Of a DNA stretch of 24,256 bases, positions 1 through 6,925 are shown piece after piece. Position 1 is the stretch's first letter. Each line of letters opens with the position of its first letter. The notes below the pieces were generated by a model. The model did no database searches and was not told the origin of the DNA. It saw only the letters and a program-made list of their open reading frames with translations. This stretch comes from CAZQFS01 sp964592755 (GTDB taxonomy: Bacteria; Hydrothermota; Tepidihabitantia; Tepidihabitantales; Tepidihabitantaceae): contig CAZQFS010000035.1 of assembly GCA_964592755.1 (NCBI GenBank), positions 1 through 24,256 of the forward strand, in the 5' to 3' direction. A program made the position numbers and the translations under genes.

Positions 1-1672
1 GCTGAAAAGCCTGCTCGAGGTAGTGTCGGGCCGAGTCCTGTCGGCCGAGGCGGTAGTAGATGCGGGACAGGTTGAACGCCGCACCGGCATCACGGGGGTC
101 CAGGTCCAGGGCTCGGCGCAGCAGAGCCCGGGCCGGAGCATGGTCGCCCTTGAGGTATAGAACAATCCCGAGATTATTGTACGCCAGCGCGTAGTCGGGC
201 TGGAGTTTGATGGTACGGTAATAGAGGGCGGCGGCCGAGTCAAGGCTGCCCCGGGCCTGGAGCAGAGCGGCCAGGTTCGAGTACGCCCGGTAGCACGTCG
301 TGTCCAGCGCGATTACGGTCTTGAACGCCTGTTCGGCCTCCTTTGTCCGGCCCTGCTCACGGAGCTCCATGCCGAGGTTGAAGTGGCCGGTCGGGTTAAG
401 CGGCGCTTCGCTGCTCATGCGCCGGAACAGAGTGTATCCGTCCTGCCAGACGCGGCTTCGGGAGACAGTCGCGGGCAGGAGAAGGGTACAGACCAGGAGC
501 ACACCGACAAGCAGGACCCGCGCCAGCCTGGGTCTGGCCTGAGCCAAAGCTTGACCAGCCAGCGCAAGGAGGAGGACGAAGCCAATGGCCGGGACGTAGA
601 GCAGCCGGCCGAGCGGGCCAAACCCGAAGAGCCCGGCATAGGGCAGAAGGAACACAAGACCCCAGAACCAGGCGAGCATCAGCTCGCGCCGGCGACCAAT
701 CCGACGGAACGCGAATGGAACCAGGCAGTACCCGAGGGTCAGGAGCAGGAAAGGTGACGGCCTGGCCATGGCCGGTCCATCCCAGGCGAAAACCTGCCGT
801 ACAAAAGGCACGAGGAACATGCCGACCGACCGGCCAAAGCTGTTCAGGGACAGAAGCAGAGCCGGCAGCAGACGGTCGGGCGCGTTCATCCCCAGGGGCG
901 TACCGAGCACTGCGGTCCGCGCGGCAAGGTAGCCGAGAAGAACGAGGAGCAGCCCGGTCATGAGCAGGACATCGGCGCGTGCCGGGCGCAGCTTACGCAG
1001 GACGGCAAGCCAGACCGTGTACACCAGGACGAACGACATGGCGGTCTCCTTGGAGAAGACCGCGAGCGCGAATCCGGCCAGCACCAGACCGGCGTGCCAC
1101 GGCGCGGCGCTCTGCGCCGCGAATCCCTCCGGGAGTCCGAGTCCTGAATCGGGGCTTCCGGGGCAGCCCCGGACTCCGCGCGTCCGACGCGCGGCGCGTG
1201 ACCATTTGAGCAGCCCCAGCAGCGCGATGGCCAGCCCCAGCCCGGCCAGGATGTCGGTTCGGCCGCTGACATAGGCAACCGAATCGGCCAGCACCGGATG
1301 CAATCCAAAGAGCAGACCGCCGGCCAGAACAATCCAGGCCGACCCGACCACCTGAAAAAGAACAAGACCAAACAGCCCCGCGACCGCCGCATGCAGCAGT
1401 GCGTTGACAAGATGGAAGTACGCGGCGCCCAGGTCGCCGTTCGCCGTTCGCCGTTCGCCGATGTGGCGGTCGATACCAAGACTCAGGTTGACCACCGGGC
1501 GATAGTAGACGCCGCGGCCGGAAAGGACGGCCGGATTGGTCCAGAAGCCCGACGCGAAAGCCCGGGTCGGGTCGGCCGGGCTGTTGAGGGCGACATCCAG
1601 GTCGTCCCAGACCAGGGCGAATCTGGTTGAGGGTAGATAGGCACCGAAAGCGGCCAGCGACACGACCAGCAA
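1..1672 (-). CDS. TMTC-like multi-pass membrane glycosyltransferase with C-terminal TPR repeats (partial, runs off left edge)
   Basis: About 557 residues are visible. The frame is open to base 2, so the C-terminus lies outside the window. The N-terminal half is hydrophobic with many membrane segments. It has an early acidic pair after the first segment (FALVWDDLD), then YYRPVVNLSLGID, a HLVNALLHA segment and LFGLHPVLADSVAYVSGRTD, the pattern of the TMTC/PMT-related (GT-C fold) O-mannosyltransferase family. From about residue 420 at least three TPR units follow (GHFNLGMELREQGRTKEAE, AYSNLAALLQARGSLDSA, AYNNLGIVLYLKGDHAPA). The likely role is sugar transfer from a lipid carrier to exported proteins; the substrate is unknown. 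The start is unsure: TTG 1672, GTG 1663 or an upstream TTG overlapping the lipoprotein gene. Two repeats lie inside it: a multi-hairpin element (1103-1196, near residues 160-190) and a heptamer run (1435-1460). Confidence 0.8.
   Translation of the reverse strand, partial: MLVVSLAAFGAYLPSTRFALVWDDLDVALNSPADPTRAFASGFWTNPAVLSGRGVYYRPVVNLSLGIDRHIGERRTANGDLGAAYFHLVNALLHAAVAGLFGLVLFQVVGSAWIVLAGGLLFGLHPVLADSVAYVSGRTDILAGLGLAIALLGLLKWSRAARRTRGVRGCPGSPDSGLGLPEGFAAQSAAPWHAGLVLAGFALAVFSKETAMSFVLVYTVWLAVLRKLRPARADVLLMTGLLLVLLGYLAARTAVLGTPLGMNAPDRLLPALLLSLNSFGRSVGMFLVPFVRQVFAWDGPAMARPSPFLLLTLGYCLVPFAFRRIGRRRELMLAWFWGLVFLLPYAGLFGFGPLGRLLYVPAIGFVLLLALAGQALAQARPRLARVLLVGVLLVCTLLLPATVSRSRVWQDGYTLFRRMSSEAPLNPTGHFNLGMELREQGRTKEAEQAFKTVIALDTTCYRAYSNLAALLQARGSLDSAAALYYRTIKLQPDYALAYNNLGIVLYLKGDHAPARALLRRALDLDPRDAGAAFNLSRIYYRLGRQDSARHYLEQAFQ
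1103..1196 (+). repeat. Multi-hairpin dispersed element, copy 1 (inside the TMTC-like gene)
   Basis: Four short inverted repeats sit in a row: 1103-1121 (8-bp stem CGCGGCGC/GCGCCGCG, loop TCT), 1121-1137 (stem with one A/G mismatch, loop TCC), 1157-1173 (TCCGGGG, CAG, CCCCGGA) and 1176-1194 (CCGCGCGT, CCG, ACGCGCGG). Bases 1151-1196 match 9185-9230 exactly over 46 bases. The host gene reads through it on the minus strand in a frame different from that used by the lptB copy. Confidence 0.88.
1435..1460 (+). repeat. Heptanucleotide tandem repeat CGCCGTT x3.7 inside the TMTC-like gene
   Basis: CGCCGTT occurs at 1435-1441, 1442-1448 and 1449-1455, followed by CGCCG. On the coding (minus) strand it reads through as part of IGERRTANGDLGA without breaking the frame. 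It belongs to the same RTTCRYC-like heptamer family as the runs in obg and folC. Confidence 0.85.
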
Positions 1673-1721
1673 CGTCAGCAGTCGGCGTCCGGCTGACGGA
1701 GAGAGGCCGGACCCCGGCGGT

Positions 1722-2354
1722 CTAGTCTTCGGTCCGGTCGTGGAATCGATAGGCGACAAGCTCTGCTCGCCGGTACAGCTCGTGCCGGACTCCATCCTTG
1801 CCGGTCCAGGCTGAACGGTTCTCCCACTTCACCGGCCCGATGTCCGGCGCGAGCCACTGCCGGAGGGTCCAGTCCATTCTGGTGCTGCGGGCCCGGACCT
1901 CGTAGCAGTCCGGGAAAGTGCCCGCGTCGACCCTGACCGTGTCGCGTCCGGCAACCTCCATCACCTCACGACGGTCCTTGGAGTCGTACCACTTCAACCC
2001 GCGGGCAAGCGGCAGGGCAAGATAGAGCATCTCAACCGGCTGTCGGTCGGGCAAGGGCAGCACCTGGATGATGCCGTCGTCGCGCTTGCGGAAGTAAGTG
2101 AAAGTCGAGCGGGCCGAGTCGCGCGGCGCCTCGACGACCCAGACGCGGCCAAGCTGAGGAAGGTCCTTCTCGCCGTGTACGACTTCGACCAGCCGGGTCG
2201 TGGTTGTCTCACTGGTGTCGTGGTTGGTGACCAGCCTGGTGTAGACTTTCATCACGCGCTCAGCCCCTGCCTTGAGCGGGAAGTAGTCGGCCGGCTCAGG
2301 CCGGTCACACCCTGTCCACAGAGTGAACACCAGGAACACAAGGCACCAACGCAT
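1722..2354 (-). CDS. Hypothetical lipoprotein, 210 aa
   Basis: The N-terminus is a short basic and hydrophobic leader (MRWCLVFLVFTLWTGC) ending in a cysteine at residue 16, which looks like a lipoprotein signal, although the -3 residue is Trp rather than the usual Leu. The mature part is mixed alpha/beta, with PLKAGAERVMKVYTRLVT near the start and repeated beta-strand-like stretches. It ends with a domain around GTFPDCYEVRARSTRMDWTLRQWLAPDIGPVKWE, like small extracytoplasmic proteins often seen as lone lipoproteins. I recognise no enzyme motif. The ATG at 2354 lies six bases after a convincing promoter, which supports this start. The TMTC-like gene begins at or just inside its 3' end, so the two are probably co-transcribed. 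Confidence 0.75.
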   Translation of the reverse strand: MRWCLVFLVFTLWTGCDRPEPADYFPLKAGAERVMKVYTRLVTNHDTSETTTTRLVEVVHGEKDLPQLGRVWVVEAPRDSARSTFTYFRKRDDGIIQVLPLPDRQPVEMLYLALPLARGLKWYDSKDRREVMEVAGRDTVRVDAGTFPDCYEVRARSTRMDWTLRQWLAPDIGPVKWENRSAWTGKDGVRHELYRRAELVAYRFHDRTED

Positions 2355-2388
2355 CGGTCAAGACTAGACGCGCTGGACCACATGTCAA
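2355..2388 (-). promoter_or_regulatory. Sigma-70-type promoter predicting a leaderless lipoprotein mRNA
   Basis: Reading the minus strand, the -35 is TTGACA (2388-2383), the spacer is 16 bases, the -10 is TAGTCT (2366-2361), and six bases follow before the ATG at 2354. Transcription would begin at or next to the start codon. No Shine-Dalgarno sequence is present. Confidence 0.65.
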
Positions 2389-2906
2389 GCACTGCGGCAT
2401 CGGCGCGAGTTCGAAGAAGCTGTCGAAAAGGGAGCCGGCGAGGCAGACCAGCAGGCCCCTGGAGCCCCACGTCGAGCAGGGTATCCAGCCTTTCGCCTCG
2501 GCTATCTTTCGCAAACACGAGACCTGGCTCAGTCGGGCTGGCTCGCGACGTGTCGGCCGGGCCGACCTCGGGAGCGACTCCGGGAGCCACTCCCCCCTCC
2601 ACTTCAACCGCCGCTGGTCTGGCCGGTTGCCGCGGGGCTCGCCGGCACAGGACTGTGGGCGCGTGGCCGGACACAGCCAGGTACACGCTGAGCTGCACCG
2701 GAGGTCACGAGTCGCAGGGCACGGCAACGGGCAGGCCGGAATCCGAACGCGGCGGCACATGTCAGGTCGGTCAGCAAGGCAGGGCCTGAGCCACGTTCTG
2801 CCGTGCGTTTCCTGCCGGCCGCAGTGAAACCCGACAGGACATTGGTCGTCTCTGCCTCTCGGATTCTGACGGAATGACAGGAGAACAGGTCCGGACTCTT
2901 GTCGTT
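2389..2906. other. Gene-poor stretch with decayed-looking coding frames
   Basis: No convincing gene is seen between the mscS stop and the lipoprotein promoter. On the minus strand one frame has coding-like third-position GC from about 2758 to 2470, interrupted by TGA at 2707-2705. Third-position GC then appears to shift to another frame (around GLLVCLAGSLFDSFFELA, ending near 2385). This fits a degraded gene with a stop and a frameshift, but no family is recognisable. No RNA gene or strong terminator was found. Confidence 0.4.
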
Positions 2907-3800
2907 TCAGCCTGAGGACGAGGCTGACCTGGGTCGGCGGTCTTCGGGTTCTGGCTCAGACCGGACGTAGATGACACGGCGGGCAAAGGGGATTTCCACG
3001 TTGGAAGCGTCGAACGCCTTCTTGAGCCGAAGTCGCAGGTCGCGTTCCGCTTCCCAGTGCTCCAGCGGTTTCACCTTGGCCACAATCCGGATGGTGATGC
3101 CCGATTCTCCCAGGTTGAGCAGACCCTGAACCTGAGGCGGCTCAAGCGCGCGGAGCGGGTTCTCCTTGAACCACTGTTCTGCGACATCGGCGGCACGGGC
3201 CATGCCGATTGCCGGGTCCTGCTCGTAGGCAAGGTCAACCTTTACCAGCGCGCGCATAAAGCCACGGTTCTGGTTGCCGAACCGGTTCAGCTCGCCGTTG
3301 GGAATCACGAAAAGCGTACCGTCGAATGCCCGAATCTGGCAGGCGCGCAGGCCGACACGCTCGACCGTGCCCTGGATGTCGGTCGTGGTGATGAAGTCGC
3401 CGACGCTGACCAGGTCTTCGAACAGCAGGAAGAAACCGGAGATGATGTCTCGGACCAGAGTTTGAGCGCCGAATCCGACCGCAAGCCCGACCACGCCGGC
3501 TCCAGCCAGAATCGCGGAGTAGTTGACCCCGAGTACGCGCAGACACATGATGAGCGCGACGAACAGGATGACGTAGCCGGCCAGACTGTAGACCAGGGAA
3601 AGGAGGGTGCGTGGTCGGCGGGCCTGTTTCAGGCGGTCGGACCGGAGCATGCGCCGGACCAGGCTGCGCGTCAGGGTCCAGGCCAGGAATGCGGCCGCAA
3701 GGACGAGGACAATGTAGATGGACCTGACAGCGTAGTCTGCGAGCTTCTCCGGGGCAAGGAGGTCGCTGCGGAGTGAGTCGCAGAATGTACGCCAGAACAT
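2907..3800 (-). CDS. mscS: Small-conductance mechanosensitive channel (MscS family)
   Basis: This 297-residue protein has about three N-terminal membrane helices (near residues 25-125). The pore helix is Gly/Ala-rich as in MscS (ILAGAGVVGLAVGFGAQTLVRDIISGFFLLFED), followed by the beta domain (VSVGDFITTTDIQGTVERVGLRACQIRAFDGTLFVIPNGEL) and the C-terminal alpha/beta cage domain. These channels sit in the inner membrane and release solutes on hypo-osmotic shock. The length matches E. coli MscS (286 aa). ATG 3800 was chosen because the longer open frame only runs back into selD with no family similarity. The start lies 40 bases after the selD stop, across a short GAATCCTC octamer repeat, so it is probably the last gene of the selB-selD run. 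Confidence 0.92.
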   Translation of the reverse strand: MFWRTFCDSLRSDLLAPEKLADYAVRSIYIVLVLAAAFLAWTLTRSLVRRMLRSDRLKQARRPRTLLSLVYSLAGYVILFVALIMCLRVLGVNYSAILAGAGVVGLAVGFGAQTLVRDIISGFFLLFEDLVSVGDFITTTDIQGTVERVGLRACQIRAFDGTLFVIPNGELNRFGNQNRGFMRALVKVDLAYEQDPAIGMARAADVAEQWFKENPLRALEPPQVQGLLNLGESGITIRIVAKVKPLEHWEAERDLRLRLKKAFDASNVEIPFARRVIYVRSEPEPEDRRPRSASSSG

Positions 3801-3822
3801 TACCGTAAGCGAGGGGCCAAGG

Positions 3823-3845
3823 GTTCGAGGATTCGAGGATTCAAG
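3823..3845. repeat. Short octamer tandem repeat (TTCGAGGA)
   Basis: TTCGAGGA is repeated twice, followed by a degenerate third unit, in the 40-base gap between the selD stop and the mscS start. It overlaps the selD stop codon. Confidence 0.6.
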
Positions 3846-4878
3846 CGATGACCTCGATAGTACCGGCAGGGCCGGCGATGACTTCGCCGACCAGCCATGC
3901 CTGCTCGCCGGCGTCGGCCATGCGGCCGCAGTACTCATCGGTCCGTTCCGGGGGCAGGGCGACAAGCAGGCCGCCGGAACTCTGGGATTCCCACAGCAGG
4001 TTGCGCAGCGGCTCAGGCACGTTCTCCTGCCAGGTTACGCTCGGGCCGAACGAGCTTTCGTTCATTGCGACCCCAGGGTCACAGAGCCGCTCGGCAAGCT
4101 TGAGCACACCGGGCAGCAGAGGAATCCTGCCGGCGTGAAACCTGATTCCGGTCGCGCTGGCCTCGGCCATTTCCTGGGCATGACCGAGCAAACCGTAGCC
4201 GGTGATGTCTGTGGCCGACCAGGCGTCGCAGGCGAGCATGACTTCGGCCGCAACGCGGTTGAGGCGCATCATCGAGGCAGTGGCCGCCTGGTACAGCGTA
4301 GAGTCGGGCTCGTCCTCGGAAAGCATCATCTGAGCGAACACGCCGGCACCGAGCGGCTTGGTCAGGACCAGGCGGCTGCCGCACCTGGCCCCGGCGTTGG
4401 TGACGATGCGCCGGGGGTCGATGCGGCCGGTGACCGCGAGGCCGTACTTGATTTCCTTCTCGTTGAAGGTATGGCCGCCGACCGTGATTGCGCCGGCCTG
4501 TTTCACCGCGTCCTGGCCGCCTCGCAGAATCTCACCGAGCACGCGTTTGTCCATCGGCCCGGGAAAACCCACGATGTTCAGGGCGGTGAGCGGCGTGCCG
4601 CCCATGGCATACACATCGGAGAGTGAGTTGGCCGCGGCAATGCGGCCGAAGACGTACGGGTCTTCGACCATCGGCGTCAGGAGGTCCACGGTCTGAACCA
4701 GCGCCAGTTCGTCCTGCAGCAGGTACACCCCGGCGTCATCGGCAGTGCTGATACCGACGAGGAGCCTGGGGTCGTCCGGACGTTCCAGTCCGGAAAGAGC
4801 TTGCGCCAACTGCGCCTTGCCTAGTTTGGACGCTCAGCCCGCGCAGGTGACGGTGGCGAGAATGCCGCGTCTGGCCAT
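3841..4878 (-). CDS. selD: Selenide, water dikinase, selenocysteine-containing (Sec15 encoded by TGA)
   Basis: The enzyme makes selenophosphate from selenide and ATP, the selenium donor for Sec-tRNA. From ATG 4878 the frame reads MARRGILATVTCAGU, with TGA at 4836-4834 as codon 15, then ASKLGKAQLAQALSG and the full SelD fold. The Sec falls exactly at the catalytic position (Cys17 of E. coli SelD, within GAGCGCK), and the conserved lysine follows three residues later (U-A-S-K). Downstream are GISTADDAGVYLLQDELALVQTVD and FGRIAAANSLSDVYAMGGTP, typical ATP-binding segments. AAAGGAA sits just upstream of the ATG. A reading that treats TGA as stop would start at TTG 4809 and lose the active site. 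Total length is 345 aa, normal for the family. selB lies directly upstream. Confidence 0.93.
4803..4836 (-). promoter_or_regulatory. Sec codon with bacterial SECIS-like hairpin in selD
   Basis: TGA (4836-4834) is followed at once by GCG, a possible bulged U (4830), then stem CCAAACT (4829-4823, one bulged A), an 11-base loop and AGTTGG (4811-4806), closed below by CGC (4805-4803). A hairpin within the coding region right after the UGA is what the SelB C-terminal domain recognises in bacteria. The pairing was made by eye. Confidence 0.7.
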
Positions 4879-4913
4879 GGATTCCTTTCTAGACCCCGGG
4901 TCCCGGTAACCAA
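4879..4913 (-). promoter_or_regulatory. Possible promoter and ribosome binding site of selD
   Basis: TTGGTT (4913-4908), 16 bases, TAGAAA (4891-4886), then seven bases to the ATG. The spacing equals that of the other candidate promoters here, but the boxes are weaker. AAAGGAA at 4888-4882 is also a fair Shine-Dalgarno sequence. Confidence 0.4.
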
Positions 4914-4922
4914 TGCCCATTA

Positions 4923-4953
4923 GAACCCCAGGCGTCCGATGCACCTGGGGTTC
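4923..4953. repeat. Perfect 10-bp inverted repeat between selB and selD
   Basis: GAACCCCAGG (4923-4932) pairs perfectly with CCTGGGGTTC (4944-4953) around an 11-base loop. No T-run follows on either strand, so it is not a standard intrinsic terminator. It may be a processing or attenuation hairpin, or a dispersed repeat. Confidence 0.7.
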
Positions 4954-4966
4954 CCCGCCGCAACCG

Positions 4967-5001
4967 TTTGGTCATTGGGGTTTGGTTCCTGGTCATTTCT
5001 G
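4967..5001 (+). repeat. Degenerate heptamer repeat spanning the selB stop codon
   Basis: Five 7-base units in a row: TTTGGTC, ATTGGGG, TTTGGTT, CCTGGTC, ATTTCTG. The selB stop codon (4995-4993) lies inside the run, so the last residues of SelB come from repeat sequence. Confidence 0.6.
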
Positions 5002-6879
5002 CCTGAGTATCCTGACCTCGCCTTTGCGCTGGGTGAGGCCGCGGGAGTCGAAGTAGTTGAGCAGGGGTATGATGTACTTGCGCGAAGTGCCGAGTTCCTG
5101 CCGGATTTCCGAGGCGGTGAGTTCGGGTCGGACCGCGAACAGCGCCCGGATGCGAGCCTCGGCCTGCTGAACTGCCTCGCGGTGAAGCACGACCGATTCG
5201 CCGACGTCAATGAGTCGGCCAGACTCGAGCAATGCCTGACGGACGCGCTCGGCCAGCTTCTTCTCGACGCCGGCAAGGACCTCGGCCAGAGGCGGTGTCT
5301 GGAAACCGGCCTGGCGATAGAGGGCCTCGATGCGGTCGAAGTGCCGCTGCTCGGCCGGGCCCAACTTGAGCGAGTGCTCGGCCAGGCGCACGCGGTCTTC
5401 GTCAAGGGCAAGCCGGCCCGCTGAGACAAGCCCGGAAAGCAGGCTTTCAAACAGGGGCAGGGAGAGACCTGCCCTAGTCCTGAGCTCGGAACGCTTCATC
5501 CCCATACGGAAAGGGCTTTCTCGGTGGAATCGCTCAAGCACCGCAACCAGGGCCTGCCGGGCGTCGGCGTAGGCCTGTTCGTGCACGAGATACTCCTTGG
5601 CTTCATGCTGGAGCTGCCGCACGCGGCCGGCTCGGGCAAGGACAGCCAGCATCTTGCCGGCATCGGCGTCGGTCAGGGCGAGTTCTCTGGCTGCCTGGGA
5701 CAGGGTACGCGCTTCGAACCGATTCTTGACCAGGTACTGCTCGAGTACACTGCCCGCCTCACCGCTGCGCAGTGCCCGAAGCCGGCTGACCGTTGCCGGG
5801 TCGAAACGTCGCTCTCTGCCCGGGTTGGCTTCGAGCACCACGCCGCCGCCGATAGTCTGCTGCGGGGCATAGGTCCGCAGGACAAAATGGTCGTTCCAGT
5901 CGCAGACGACCGGCTCCTCAAGCCGGCATTGCACCAGGGCCTCCTGCCCGGGCGAGAGTTCCTTAGCATCGATGAGCAACACCCGACCCATCACCTCAGC
6001 CGTGCCGATGTGGAGCTTGAGCCGGGTGAGGTTCTTGAGCGGCCGGCCCGCGTCTTTCAGATAGTAGAACCAAGCGTTGAACATGTCGCTCGGGGTGTAG
6101 AAGCCCGGGGTCGCAAGCACGCTGCCGCGCATGGCCGCCTCGCGTTCGATGCCCTGCAGGTTGAGCGCCGCCCGCTCACCGATGCACGCGCTCTCCTCGT
6201 TCCGGCCGTGCTTCTGGATGCCGCGAAGCCTCACCTCACGGCGCTCGGGCAGAAGCTCCAGGCGGTCTCCGACCCGAACCATGCCGGAGAGCACGGTTCC
6301 CGCCACCACGGTTCCGAATCCCTTCATCACGAAGTTCCGGTCAATGGGCATCCGGAACACGCCCCGGTCCGGCTTGGCCGGGACCTCCCGGGCAAGTTCG
6401 CGGACAGCCTGACGCAATTCCGGGATTCCCTGCCCGGTCAGCGCGGACACCGCGAACATCGGCACGTCCTGGAGAAAAGAACCCTTAACAAGCTCGGCGA
6501 CTTCCATCCTGACCAGCTCGAGCATGTCCGGGTCAGCAAGGTCGGCCTTGTTGATGGCCACCAGGCCCCGGCTGATGCCCATCAGACGGCAGATTTCGAA
6601 ATGCTCGCGGGTCTGGGGCATTACCCCGTCGTCCGCCGCCACCACAAGAACCACGAAGTCAATGGTACTGGCACCCGCCAGCATGTGGCGGACAAACCGC
6701 TCGTGCCCGGGCACGTCAATGACCGTGATGTCGTCCCCGAGAAACGCGAAGCCCAGGTCGGTGGTCATGCCTCGCTCCTTCTCTTCCTTGAGGCGGTCAG
6801 GGTCGGTGCCGGTCAAGGCACGGACCAGCGCGCTCTTGCCGTGGTCGATGTGGCCGGCCGTGCCGACGACGACGTGCAT
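4993..6879 (-). CDS. selB: Selenocysteine-specific translation elongation factor SelB
   Basis: SelB is the EF-Tu-like GTPase that brings Sec-tRNA to UGA codons marked by a SECIS hairpin. The 628-residue protein opens with G1 GHIDHGKS (residues 9-16), followed by RGMTTDLGFAFL, G3 DVPGH (55-59) and G4 NKAD (110-113). Beta-barrel domains II and III follow (for example MPIDRNFVMKGFGTVVAGTVLSG). The C-terminal third carries the winged-helix domains that bind the SECIS (end: LTASEIRQELGTSRKYIIPLLNYFDSRGLTQRKGEVR). The length is close to E. coli SelB (614 aa). It sits between rpoN (46-base gap) and selD. The Sec codon in selD shows directly what this factor is used for. The stop codon falls in a heptamer repeat. 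Confidence 0.97.
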   Translation of the reverse strand: MHVVVGTAGHIDHGKSALVRALTGTDPDRLKEEKERGMTTDLGFAFLGDDITVIDVPGHERFVRHMLAGASTIDFVVLVVAADDGVMPQTREHFEICRLMGISRGLVAINKADLADPDMLELVRMEVAELVKGSFLQDVPMFAVSALTGQGIPELRQAVRELAREVPAKPDRGVFRMPIDRNFVMKGFGTVVAGTVLSGMVRVGDRLELLPERREVRLRGIQKHGRNEESACIGERAALNLQGIEREAAMRGSVLATPGFYTPSDMFNAWFYYLKDAGRPLKNLTRLKLHIGTAEVMGRVLLIDAKELSPGQEALVQCRLEEPVVCDWNDHFVLRTYAPQQTIGGGVVLEANPGRERRFDPATVSRLRALRSGEAGSVLEQYLVKNRFEARTLSQAARELALTDADAGKMLAVLARAGRVRQLQHEAKEYLVHEQAYADARQALVAVLERFHRESPFRMGMKRSELRTRAGLSLPLFESLLSGLVSAGRLALDEDRVRLAEHSLKLGPAEQRHFDRIEALYRQAGFQTPPLAEVLAGVEKKLAERVRQALLESGRLIDVGESVVLHREAVQQAEARIRALFAVRPELTASEIRQELGTSRKYIIPLLNYFDSRGLTQRKGEVRILRQK

Positions 6880-6925
6880 AAACCTATGGTCTGTGACTCA
6901 ACTGACTGCCGACCATCGTCGTCTG

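Noticed and set aside
1435..1460. CRISPR-like array
   Set aside because: Seven-base units with no spacers; a simple tandem repeat.
958..1479. A 173-codon minus-strand frame containing the element peptide RVGRAESGAAPEAP
   Set aside because: It is a shadow of the TMTC-like gene in another frame; the membrane-protein frame is clearly the coding one.
2696..2758. In-frame TGC-GAC-TCG-TGA (C-D-S-U), a possible CxxU selenoprotein start in the gene-poor stretch
   Set aside because: The frame has another TGA just upstream, no recognisable fold follows, and no clear hairpin was found after the TGA. A decayed gene is simpler.
3801..3965. Longer mscS reading from 3965
   Set aside because: The extra part overlaps the selD C-terminus in another frame and lacks membrane-protein character.
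4923..4953. Intrinsic terminator after selB
   Set aside because: No T-run on either strand after the hairpin.
4879..4992. tRNA-Sec gene between selB and selD
   Set aside because: The gap is about 110 bases and mostly filled by a hairpin and heptamers; no cloverleaf or CCA end is seen.
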